Source: CAYFVR01 sp046541515
GTDB lineage: Bacteria > Desulfobacterota > Desulfobacteria > Desulfobacterales > Desulfococcaceae
Reading direction: 5' to 3'
Assembly (NCBI GenBank): GCA_046541515.1
Contig: JBKHDD010000001.1
Location: 1-64,000 of the forward strand
DNA: 64,000 nt
A program made the translations under genes and the position numbers. Every line of letters starts with the position of its first letter. Position 1 is the stretch's first letter. The notes under the pieces were generated by a model, which ran no database searches, was not told the origin of the DNA, and saw only the letters and a program-made list of their open reading frames with translations. Of this stretch, positions 53,332 through 61,743 are shown in pieces.

Positions 53332-53646
53332 TCAGCCGCCGCAGCCCTTTTTGCTGCCGCAACTGGAACAGCCGCTTTCCAGGGCCAGCCCGGAAGACAC
53401 GGTGAACCCCACCGACTTGTAGTCCACTTCGATGGGCTTGGCCGTCTCCAGAAACTGCTCGTTCACCAGATATTCCACGCCGCCCACTTCAAACTTGGAA
53501 TCGCCGTCGCGTTCCTTGTCCAGCGCCATGGCGAGCGTGGGGCCGGAACAGCCGCCTTCGTGCAGGAAGACGCGAATCGGCTGTTGTTCTCTTTCCTTGA
53601 AAAATTCCGCGACTTGGTTTTTGGCCGCGTCGGTTACGCTAAACAT
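53332..53646 (-). CDS. HesB/IscA-like iron-sulfur protein
   Basis: 104 residues of the HesB/IscA fold: MFSVTDAAKNQVAEFFKE, VFLHEGGCSGPTLAMALDKE (first Cys), GGVEYLVNEQFLE, VDYKSVGFTV and a Cys-rich end GCSSCGSKKGCGG. It differs from standard IscA in the GPTLAMALD block and resembles the group that in some Deltaproteobacteria occurs as selenoproteins; here all positions are Cys. Probably an iron-sulfur scaffold or carrier. GAGAGGAG lies before the ATG at 53646, and a terminator follows. Confidence 0.85.
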   Translation of the reverse strand: MFSVTDAAKNQVAEFFKEREQQPIRVFLHEGGCSGPTLAMALDKERDGDSKFEVGGVEYLVNEQFLETAKPIEVDYKSVGFTVSSGLALESGCSSCGSKKGCGG

Positions 53647-53916
53647 GCTTGACTCCTCTCCGGCCGGGGGCCGTCGGGGTTGACTTCATACAACCTTTTT
53701 GTGTCATCCGAAACATTTAGACGCAAGACCCGCTTTGTCAAACCCGGCAAGGAAAATCCGGCCATCCCATTCCCGCGAAAGCCGGGGCTGTCGGGTTTCT
53801 ATCCGGGACCATTCCGGGGTTTTCGGGCGGTTGACACCCGAAAGCGGTTTTCCTATAACCCCTCCGTTCCATTCCTTTCTTTCTTCTTCTCCCAGGGCGC
53901 ATGCAAAGGAAAACTC

Positions 53917-55143
<1,227 letters not shown>

Positions 55144-55196
55144 TGACGTTTTGAAGGATGGATCGGTATTGCCGATCCGGATGGAGTGAAAAAGAA

Positions 55197-55232
55197 GCGC
55201 CCCGTTGGAGGAATCCGGCGGGGCGCTTTTTT
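55197..55232 (+). terminator. Rho-independent terminator of dapL
   Basis: GCGCCCCG (55197-55204) and CGGGGCGC (55219-55226) form the stem, followed by TTTTTT (55227-55232), about 55 bases past the dapL stop. Confidence 0.85.
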
Positions 55233-55366
55233 GCTTTGGTTCTAAGGGGATGCAGCCTCGATCGGTGATCCGACGGCGGGCCGGCCAAGGGATCGGGGTG
55301 GTTTCGTGTTGACCGAATTAGCTAAAATGGATAATTTGGCTCAAAACCTTTGAATTGGAGTGAGCA

Positions 55367-55603
55367 ATGCAGATTTCCGCCACGGAGCTGAAAAACCGGT
55401 TGGGCCGCTATTTGGACGCCGCCGAAACCAGTCCCGTATTTGTCGAAAAATCGGGCAGGAAAAAATCCGTACTGATTTCCAATGCCATGTATGAGAAGTT
55501 CCTTGCGTATGAAGACGCATACTGGGCTTCCAAAGCGAAGCAGGCGGAGGAAGAGGGCTATTTGGGCGCGGAAGCCTCGGAAGCGCTGTTGAACGGCGGC
55601 TGA
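55367..55603 (+). CDS. Phd/YefM-type antitoxin
   Basis: 78 residues. The N-terminal MQISATELKNRLGRYLDAAE and VFVEKSGRKKSVLISNAMYE are the Phd/YefM DNA-binding fold; the C-terminal YLGAEASEALLNGG would bind the toxin. The RelE-like gene starts four bases after its stop. Expected to repress the operon and neutralise the toxin. The pair lies at the left edge of the AT-richer accessory patch, right after the dapL terminator. Confidence 0.85.
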   Translation: MQISATELKNRLGRYLDAAETSPVFVEKSGRKKSVLISNAMYEKFLAYEDAYWASKAKQAEEEGYLGAEASEALLNGG

Positions 55604-55607
55604 ATCC

Positions 55608-55883
55608 ATGCGGAAAATCGATATCACGAAGTCGGCTGGAAAGTTTATCAAAAAGCTGCCCGCCAAACAGTATCGGCAGGTCGTGGGAACCATGCTCGGC
55701 CTCCGGGAAAACCCAATGCCCCATGATTCCAAACAACTTTCTGGATATCCGGAATATCGCCGCGTGGACATTGGCGAATACCGGATTGTCTATCGAACGG
55801 ATGTGGATACGGTCTACATCGCGGTTGGTGGCAAACGGAATGATGACGAGATATACCGGCGGTTTAAGCCAAAGGAATCTTAG
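55608..55883 (+). CDS. RelE/ParE-family toxin
   Basis: 91 residues with the RelE/ParE order: ITKSAGKFIKKLPAKQYRQV, a central loop (RENPMPHDSKQLSGYPEY), then RRVDIGEYRIVYRTDVDTVYIAVGGKRND. The basic residues of ribosome-dependent RelE mRNA cleavage are plausible, but a gyrase-type ParE cannot be excluded. Directly downstream of its antitoxin and apparently intact. Confidence 0.88.
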   Translation: MRKIDITKSAGKFIKKLPAKQYRQVVGTMLGLRENPMPHDSKQLSGYPEYRRVDIGEYRIVYRTDVDTVYIAVGGKRNDDEIYRRFKPKES

Positions 55884-55982
55884 TTTGGTCGATTCCCGCT
55901 TTTGGGGCATACAGCGGCAAGGGTAATGGAAGCGTGGTCAGGCTTTGGGGGTAAAACTCAAGTTTGGTTTTGTTCCGCCTCC

Positions 55983-56204
55983 CTATGCAACTTGGTAGAT
56001 CACTGGACGATATTCCGGTTGGGGGATGGGTTTACCGTTTTGTTTAGCGGCCTCCAACCAGCTTTTTTTGGCCGCCAGAACTTCTGACAACGCTTGATCT
56101 GGCGTTTCACCGAAGGCGGAGCAAGCCCTTAAGTCTGGGATATCAGCGATATAACCTTCATCGTCTTCGCTGTAGAAGATGTTGATGTAGTAGTCTTTCA
56201 TCAT
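55983..56204 (-). CDS. HicB-family protein, no HicA visible
   Basis: 73 residues: YYINIFYSEDDEGYIADIPD, then LRACSAFGETPDQALSEVLA, the HicB/UPF0150 antitoxin fold, with a C-terminal KSWLEAAKQNGKPIPQPEYR. A HicA toxin normally precedes hicB, but the bases just upstream encode a decayed DUF2442 gene and no HicA motif was found on either side. It may be an orphan antitoxin or regulator. Confidence 0.85.
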   Translation of the reverse strand: MMKDYYINIFYSEDDEGYIADIPDLRACSAFGETPDQALSEVLAAKKSWLEAAKQNGKPIPQPEYRPVIYQVA

Positions 56205-56263
56205 TTCCAGTGTGCCGGGTGGCAGTTGTCGTTCCGGCGGCTACTTGCCAGTTTCTCCGTTGG

Positions 56264-56513
56264 TCAGGGAAGCTCTTTGCCATTCCTCCACAATTCATAC
56301 TCGCTGATATCAAACTCGCTATTCCAAACTACGGCATACCCACCTTGTTCAACTTTTACCGCCTTGAACAAGGCCAGTTTTTTTTAGCGGTCAAAACATA
56401 TCCTTGTTTAGCAGATGGGTGACATCGTACTTTTTCTTTCGGTAGTTGCCGAATTTAACCAGTAACGTGTGGTTGTCGATTGCATGGGCGGATTTGATCT
56501 TTGGACGTTTCAT
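56264..56513 (-). pseudogene. DUF2442 gene, decayed
   Basis: Starting at the ATG at 56513, MKRPKIKSAHAIDNHTLLVK runs to KYDVTHLLNKDMF, where a TGA (56393-56391) interrupts. After an eight-base T-run on the plus strand (56378-56385) the other frame gives ALFKAVKVEQGGYAVVW and FDISEYELWRNGKELP, the conserved DUF2442 ending at 56264. Removing one base from the run and replacing the stop restores a full protein of about 83 residues. DUF2442 proteins often pair with DUF4160 in toxin-antitoxin-like loci. Two lesions make real decay more likely than a single read error. Confidence 0.82.
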
Positions 56514-56541
56514 TTCGGGCGGAAACTTCCGAAATTCGAGG

Positions 56542-56769
56542 CTATCCCACATTTTTCCTGATTGATCCATCTACATCCATCCCATGCTCTTTTGCATACT
56601 GGCGCAACGCTTTATTGACGGACTCCGAATCCGGGAAAAGTTTGTGCAATTCGGGAGAAATAACAACGATATTGGTCCCTTCCCGGTAGGCTTTGGCATA
56701 TTTTCCGCGTACCCCGGACTTGATCAGTTCCGCCGGGTATTCAGGCCGCAGTGTGTCTTCATCCTTCAT
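56542..56769 (-). CDS. Small conserved protein, possible antitoxin
   Basis: 75 residues: MKDEDTLRPEYPAELIKSGV, then GKYAKAYREGTNIVVISPEL and DSESVNKALRQYAKEHG. This looks like a widely distributed small protein family found next to toxin-antitoxin genes; no function is known. It lies 28 bases upstream of the decayed DUF2442 gene on the same strand and may once have shared an operon with it. Ribosome site is weak. Confidence 0.55.
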   Translation of the reverse strand: MKDEDTLRPEYPAELIKSGVRGKYAKAYREGTNIVVISPELHKLFPDSESVNKALRQYAKEHGMDVDGSIRKNVG

Positions 56770-56932
56770 AGGCTTTACGCTTCGGATTGGTCATGCGGTT
56801 TGGAGGGTGGTTGGGGCGATCTATGTCAGAAACCCGGCAAGACAAATTGCTGTTCCGGATTTATCTTGGTTGTATTTGTTGTTCGGCATAAAACGATTGA
56901 GTCGGAGTCAAGAAAAGAATTCAAAAAAAGTT

Positions 56933-58151
56933 CTATACATTGAATATTGAGGCAATGTCTCCCAGCATTTCAAAAATTTCGCCAAGGCAATCCGTTATAT
57001 CAATTGCATCTATGGCTATTTCCGAGATACTGATTGGCAATTCTGCAATGTTCTCTATGTCGAAATCCAAAAATACCTCTTTTGTGACCTTCACTGCCAC
57101 AACTCCCGCAATGCTTGTAGCTAATTTTTCGAAATCAACACCCGCTTTGGTCTTGGATTCAGGTTCAGACTCCGATTTAGGATTGGTTTCGCAATCGAAT
57201 TCTGGGTTAAAATTCTTTTTTAGGCATTCCCTATGTTCTGCGTAATTTGTACCGCATATGGAGCAAATGGAGGAGCTTGATTGGACAGGGGAAAGGCACA
57301 CGGTGCAATTTTCTTTGCGTTTTAGTTTGTCCAAAACGATAATTGATTTAAGGACTAAAAAGAACAAGCTCAATTCTTTTTCGTTAATTAGCGAAAAGCC
57401 TTTGCCAATAGTGTCTACCCCCGAAACATTCGCCTTGAATGGAAGCTTGTCCATTGAATAGTAGGGGATGTGGTTTTTCCTCTGAGCATGTTGATCGACC
57501 GCTATTGCGCCAGTAAATATGATAGGGGGTGAAGCATATGGAGTGTTTTGCAGAGCCAAAAAGGGTTGTGTCGATTAGCGCTAAAATATTTTCCGTCTCC
57601 GGAATACAGCACTTTTTGTGGGCATTTTTTAGTTTTTTGGATGTTATTTCGCCTTCGAAGAGAATAGAATCTGCCTTTTTGTCAAGTTTTATGTGGGAGG
57701 CTATGGATTGAAGTAGGCTTGTTGTGATAGTGGGCGGTGCATTCAGATCATGCTGCAGAGTTTTAAAAAAACGGGAAACATATTGCGCATTGATTGAGCC
57801 TCTTTTTAAAGTTATATCGTATATTATCGTTTTTATGCTTTTGTTTTCTACATTAAAGGAGCAGTTGCCAACCAAATTGTATGGCAGGACGAATGACTTT
57901 GATCCATTATGCCAATAAAAATTAAAGGGGGTAAAGCAAATTGAATTTTTTGAAAGGCCAAAGCTTGTTGTGTCAATAAGCGCGATTACCTTTTCATTTT
58001 CAGGTATATTGCACTGGATACGAGCATTTTTTAGCTTTCGATTGGGTATTTCATCTCCGACATACGCCTTCTTTTCTAACTCTATTCCCGATCGAATAAT
58101 CAAGCTGTTGAAAAATTCTTCGGAAAGAGGGGCGTTTTTAAGATTTTCCAT
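56933..58151 (-). pseudogene. Frameshifted two-repeat protein with zinc ribbon, unknown function
   Basis: Two overlapping frames join into one gene. From 58151, the first frame has two copies of a domain of about 110 residues: NARIQCNIPENEKVIALIDT then SICFTPFNFYWHNG; and NAHKKCCIPETENILALIDT then SICFTPYHIYWRNSGRS. After that the match to repeat 1 (VLPYNLVGNCSFNV) continues in the other frame as IPYYSMDKLPFKANVS, so a one-base gain lies near 57479-57505. The second part carries a zinc ribbon CTVCLSPVQSSSSICSICG and a Ser/Glu linker. The span of 1219 bases is not a multiple of three. The repeats look PH-like (inference). The region is clearly AT-richer than its surroundings. Confidence 0.7.
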
Positions 58152-58402
58152 AATGAAAAGCTCTAAATAATGGTTTTATGGAATATTAGATTTTTGGGGA
58201 TTCCGTGAGCGGGGCGAAAGGTACCAATCTTCACAAATGAAACCAGAAATTTATCATTTTGTCAATGTTTATATCTCCCAATAAAATTGGGTTTGATTCA
58301 GGTATGAATGGAAACGATTGATTTTCAAATAATATCAGAGTTTTCAAGTTTGCCCAGTTTTCAAAAGTATTCGGAATCCACAAATTTGGCCTCGAAACCT
58401 TC

Positions 58403-59671
58403 TCACCCCAACGACCGAATCATCTCCTCCACCTGGCTCAAATGCTGATCGTCCCCGTAAAGCATTTCGGAGAGCGCCCCCGTATCCGGCTTCCCCTCGA
58501 TGTTGTCCGACACCCGCTTCACCAGCATTCGAAACACTCGCCACAGCAGGTCCGATTCCGAGGCGATGTCTTCGGACAAAAGAATCCGGCTTCGGCTGGG
58601 GTCGATGCGGAAGCCGAAGGCTTTGTAGATCAGCGCCTTGATCTTGGAAACGTCGGTTTCGGTCACGCAGAATTCCCGTTCCTCCATGCGCCGCATGAGC
58701 AGGTTTTTGAAATCCACGTAGGAATCCACCCCGCCGTCGGACTGCTGAAACAACCGATAACTTTCCCACAGGCCCTCGATCATGATTTGCGGTTGAGGCA
58801 GGCGAATCTGCTGTTTCTTTAAAATCCGGCCGTAGATCGCCTCGGTGTCGGAAATGTTCTCCCGCTCCTCCAGGAACCCTTCGCAGTCGTTTTTGCCCTT
58901 CATCGTCACCAGATGGTCGTGTTCGCCCTGCACTATGGAGAGAAAGTCGCAGGCGTCCAGGAACGAGGAAAAATTGGTGAAGCCGAAATTGGTTTCGTCA
59001 AAGGAAGGGTCCAGCCGGATCATCATTGGTTTGATGGCCGCCTTCCGGGCGAAGGGCTCGCCGGATTCGGACATGATTTTGGTGATCGCCTTGGAGAGCA
59101 ACGCCTTGGCGTCCTCCAAATCCTCGATCTGATATTCCACCTCCTCCATGCTGGAAATCGAGGCCGACTTCATCCGGAGGCTGGCGTAAAATTTGAACTG
59201 GTTGCAGGCCTTGATCCAATACTGATTGGTCGTCTCCTTCACCCCGATGCCGATGATCTCCTTGCCCTTCTGACGCACCCGCTGGGCGATGGCGATGTAG
59301 TCGCTGTCGCCGCCGATCAGCACGATGGTGTCGATGTGGGGATTGGAGTTGAGGTCTTCAATCACGTCGATGGCCATGCGGATGTCCGCGCCGTTTTTTC
59401 CGTGGCTGCCCCGGGGAAAAAGCTGCACCAGGTCCAGCGCGTATTCCTGGAGCAGGAAATTGTAGGGATAAAAAAAGCTCCAGTTGGCGTACGCCTTGTT
59501 GATGTTGATGTCGCCCACCGAGGCGATGTATTCCATGATCGAGGTGATGTCCACGATGTCCGGCTGTCGGGAATACCGGTTTTCGTAATACCATTTCGGC
59601 CCGTAGGTCACGGTGCACAGCGAGGCGTGGATGTTTTCGAAGTCCCAGTAAACCGCCACTTTATTGACCAT
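58403..59671 (-). CDS. NYN-domain nuclease-like protein with OST-HTH/LOTUS-like C-terminal part
   Basis: 422 residues. The N-terminal NYN (PIN-like) domain starts MVNKVAVYWDFENIHASLC, with later acidic sites GKNGADIRMAIDVIED and IVLIGGDSDYIAIAQRVRQK. These are the four conserved Asp of LabA/NYN RNases. A linker (SMEEVEYQIEDLEDAKALLS) leads to two OST-HTH/LOTUS-like helical units (AAIKPMMIRLDPSFDETNFG; FSSFLDACDFLSIV; and ALIYKAFGFRIDPSRSRILL). LOTUS domains bind RNA. ATG 59671 was chosen because the NYN fold starts there. Likely RNA processing or decay (inference). Confidence 0.88.
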   Translation of the reverse strand: MVNKVAVYWDFENIHASLCTVTYGPKWYYENRYSRQPDIVDITSIMEYIASVGDININKAYANWSFFYPYNFLLQEYALDLVQLFPRGSHGKNGADIRMAIDVIEDLNSNPHIDTIVLIGGDSDYIAIAQRVRQKGKEIIGIGVKETTNQYWIKACNQFKFYASLRMKSASISSMEEVEYQIEDLEDAKALLSKAITKIMSESGEPFARKAAIKPMMIRLDPSFDETNFGFTNFSSFLDACDFLSIVQGEHDHLVTMKGKNDCEGFLEERENISDTEAIYGRILKKQQIRLPQPQIMIEGLWESYRLFQQSDGGVDSYVDFKNLLMRRMEEREFCVTETDVSKIKALIYKAFGFRIDPSRSRILLSEDIASESDLLWRVFRMLVKRVSDNIEGKPDTGALSEMLYGDDQHLSQVEEMIRSLG

Positions 59672-59782
59672 ATGACACCTTGCGTTGGCTCCCCTTTGAA
59701 GTTCCTTTTCCGGCGGCCTTGCCACAAGGCCCGGACGCGGCCGCCTTTTTCCGGTTTTATTTTTTCCGGCCCTGGTCAAACG

Positions 59783-60484
59783 TCAGGAAACGGGGCCGTC
59801 TTCCCCAGAATCGTCCGCGTTCACCGGTTCGACGCAATCGGGCGCGTCGTGACTCGGTTTGTTCATGCGCGGGGAGACGGGGTAAAAATCCAGATCGGTT
59901 ACCGCCTTTTCCGCCAGAAGGCGGCGCAGGGCGTCCACCGCTTGGGCCTCGGGATCAAGCCAGCCATCGTGGGACTCCCCGTCCAAAATCACCGGCATCC
60001 GGTCGTGGAGTTCCGCCGTCGGTCCCTCCGCCGGACGGGTGAGAACCGTGCAGGAACGGTAGTCGTTCTCCCCCTCCCGCCAGATGTCCCAAAGCCCCGC
60101 CATGGCGAAGGGTTCCCGGTCCGGCCGATGGATGAAAAACGGCTGTTTCGGGCCGTATCCCGCCTTTTTCCATTCGTAAAAGCCGTCCGCCGGAATCAGG
60201 CAGCGATGGCGCCGAAAAGCGGTTCGAAAGCTGGGCTTTTCGTGGGCGGTCTCGGATCGGGCGTTGATGAGCCGGCCGGCGGCCGAAGCCTCCTCGGCCC
60301 AGTGGGGCACGAGCCCCCAGCGGAGTTTGCCCAGCCGCCGCTTGCCCTCGTGGGCGACGATGGCCAGTACCTCTTGGGTGGGCGCGACGTTGTAGCGGGG
60401 TTCCACCTCGCAGGTGACCACGTCGATGGCGAAATGGTCCACCAGCGTTTCCAGGGTCGATTGCTGGACGAAACGGCCGCACAT
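59783..60484 (-). CDS. SRAP-domain protein (YedK/HMCES family)
   Basis: 233 residues. Crosslinks covalently to abasic sites in single-stranded DNA through Cys2 (MCGRFVQQ) and shields them. Other family residues are visible: VEPRYNVAPTQEV (Asn), WGLVPHWAEEA, LINARSETAHEKPSF (Glu), CLIPADGFYEWKK and the His in AELHDRMPVIL. The length is normal with a short acidic tail (DDSGEDGPVS). Its ATG at 60484 is close to a palindromic repeat at 60562-60633. It stands alone. Confidence 0.95.
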   Translation of the reverse strand: MCGRFVQQSTLETLVDHFAIDVVTCEVEPRYNVAPTQEVLAIVAHEGKRRLGKLRWGLVPHWAEEASAAGRLINARSETAHEKPSFRTAFRRHRCLIPADGFYEWKKAGYGPKQPFFIHRPDREPFAMAGLWDIWREGENDYRSCTVLTRPAEGPTAELHDRMPVILDGESHDGWLDPEAQAVDALRRLLAEKAVTDLDFYPVSPRMNKPSHDAPDCVEPVNADDSGEDGPVS

Positions 60485-60561
60485 GGTCGGGCCTCCGGTT
60501 GGGAGGAAAAGTCCTTACGGGAATGGAATCGTTCGCAGATTTGCCAAAATGTCCGAACCCC

Positions 60562-60633
60562 GGGAGCGACGAGTTGTATTCGTCGCGCGATTCCAGACAG
60601 GCCCCGATGCGACGAGTACAACTCGTCGCTCCC
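60562..60633. repeat. 25-bp inverted repeat (dispersed palindromic element candidate)
   Basis: GGGAGCGACGAGTTGTA-type arms at 60562-60586 and 60609-60633 match 24 of 25 bases as an inverted repeat around a 22-base spacer. Each arm also contains CGACGAGT...(A/C)TCGTCG, giving nested pairing. It lies between the SRAP gene and the DUF1786 gene, with no coding capacity and no T-run. The sequence type is reminiscent of dispersed hairpin repeats in other GC-rich genomes. Confidence 0.75.
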
Positions 60634-60666
60634 AGTCGGAAAAGTACGGGATTCCCCCAAACGGCT

Positions 60667-61743
60667 TCACCGATAATCCCGCCGCGGCAACCCCTTCCGC
60701 CGCCGGATGGCTTCCAGCAGGCCCAACGTTCCGGTCATCATGTTGTCGCCCAGGGGCGCGCCCCAGGCCACGCCCAGTTTGGAGCCGACCATTCGCCCCC
60801 GCAAGGGACCCGTGGCGATTACCGGCTCGGCGGCGGAGCGTCCGATGGCGTTTCGAATCCAGGCCCCGTGGCCGCCTTCGGCCAGCACCCGTTCGTGGGA
60901 AAGCTCGCCTTCGGCCAGCCCGATCAGCAGGGATTCCAGCCGCTCCCGGGTCATGTCGTGGGTATGGTATTCGAAAAATCCGGCCAGGGCGTCGCCGTCC
61001 ATCGCGCCGCCCACGGTGTGGGAGGTCGCCACGTCCAGCACCAGAACCCGCTCCCGGCCGTCCCGCAGCGGGTCCAGAGACGCCCCCAGCACCGCCGCCA
61101 TGCCGCTGTCCATCACAAAGACTTCCCGGGTGGGCAGCGTCGCCGCCGTCGCCGCGATGGAGCGAAGCCGGTTGAAGGTTTCCGGGATCGCTTCCGCCGG
61201 GTAGAGGCAGGCTTCCGGGTGGGGATCGGCCGCCAGGGCCTCCCGGAACAGATTGTGGCGGTAGTCCAGATGGCTGGTCCCGGGCGGGGCCACGCCGTGG
61301 TCCTGGGCGCAGACGCCCACGGCGTCGAATTCAAACGGAACGTCGAAGCCGTCCACCAGGTTCCGGAGCCGCTCCGGGTCCAGATCGGCCAGCGCCAGGG
61401 TCTGGTAATCCTCGCGTTTTCCCAGGGCTTGGACCTCTTCTTCCGGGAGAATCCGAAGCCCGGCCGCCCGAACCCGGTCCGGATCGTGGTGAACCGTGGC
61501 GGCGGCGGACGGGGAGATGGCCACGTCCCCCGTTTGCGCCCGCTCCATCAGCCGCGCCGCCACCGGACCGCCGCCCATTTCCACGCCGGTCACGGCCAGA
61601 TTTCCGGGCAGGGCCGCCACCCGGTCCGCCAACGCGCGGACGGGGGAGCGGACCACCGCCTTGAAATGGTGCTCCAGGTCGTCGTCCCACACGAGCACGT
61701 CCATGGTGCCCGCGCCAATGTCGATCAGCAGATGGCGGCTCAC
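60667..61743 (-). CDS. DUF1786 protein (ASKHA-fold, function unknown)
   Basis: 358 residues. It starts MSRHLLIDIGAGTMDVLVWD, an actin/Hsp70-type phosphate loop, followed by VTGVEMGGGPVAARLME, FDAVGVCAQDHGVAPPGTSH and VFVMDSGMAAVLGASLDP. Later come VLVLDVATSHTVGGAMDGD and GAWIRNAIGRSAAEPV, then GVAWGAPLGDNMMTGTLGLL. DUF1786 is found mainly in anaerobes and archaea, sometimes annotated as linked to pyruvate formate-lyase activation. The ATP-binding role is inferred from the fold. Its start overlaps the end of the histidine kinase gene by four bases, so it is translated from the same message after the kinase. Confidence 0.85.
   Translation of the reverse strand: MSRHLLIDIGAGTMDVLVWDDDLEHHFKAVVRSPVRALADRVAALPGNLAVTGVEMGGGPVAARLMERAQTGDVAISPSAAATVHHDPDRVRAAGLRILPEEEVQALGKREDYQTLALADLDPERLRNLVDGFDVPFEFDAVGVCAQDHGVAPPGTSHLDYRHNLFREALAADPHPEACLYPAEAIPETFNRLRSIAATAATLPTREVFVMDSGMAAVLGASLDPLRDGRERVLVLDVATSHTVGGAMDGDALAGFFEYHTHDMTRERLESLLIGLAEGELSHERVLAEGGHGAWIRNAIGRSAAEPVIATGPLRGRMVGSKLGVAWGAPLGDNMMTGTLGLLEAIRRRKGLPRRDYR

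Noticed and set aside
53332..53646. Selenocysteine insertion in the IscA-like gene
   Set aside because: There is no in-frame TGA before the final stop, and all candidate positions are Cys codons.
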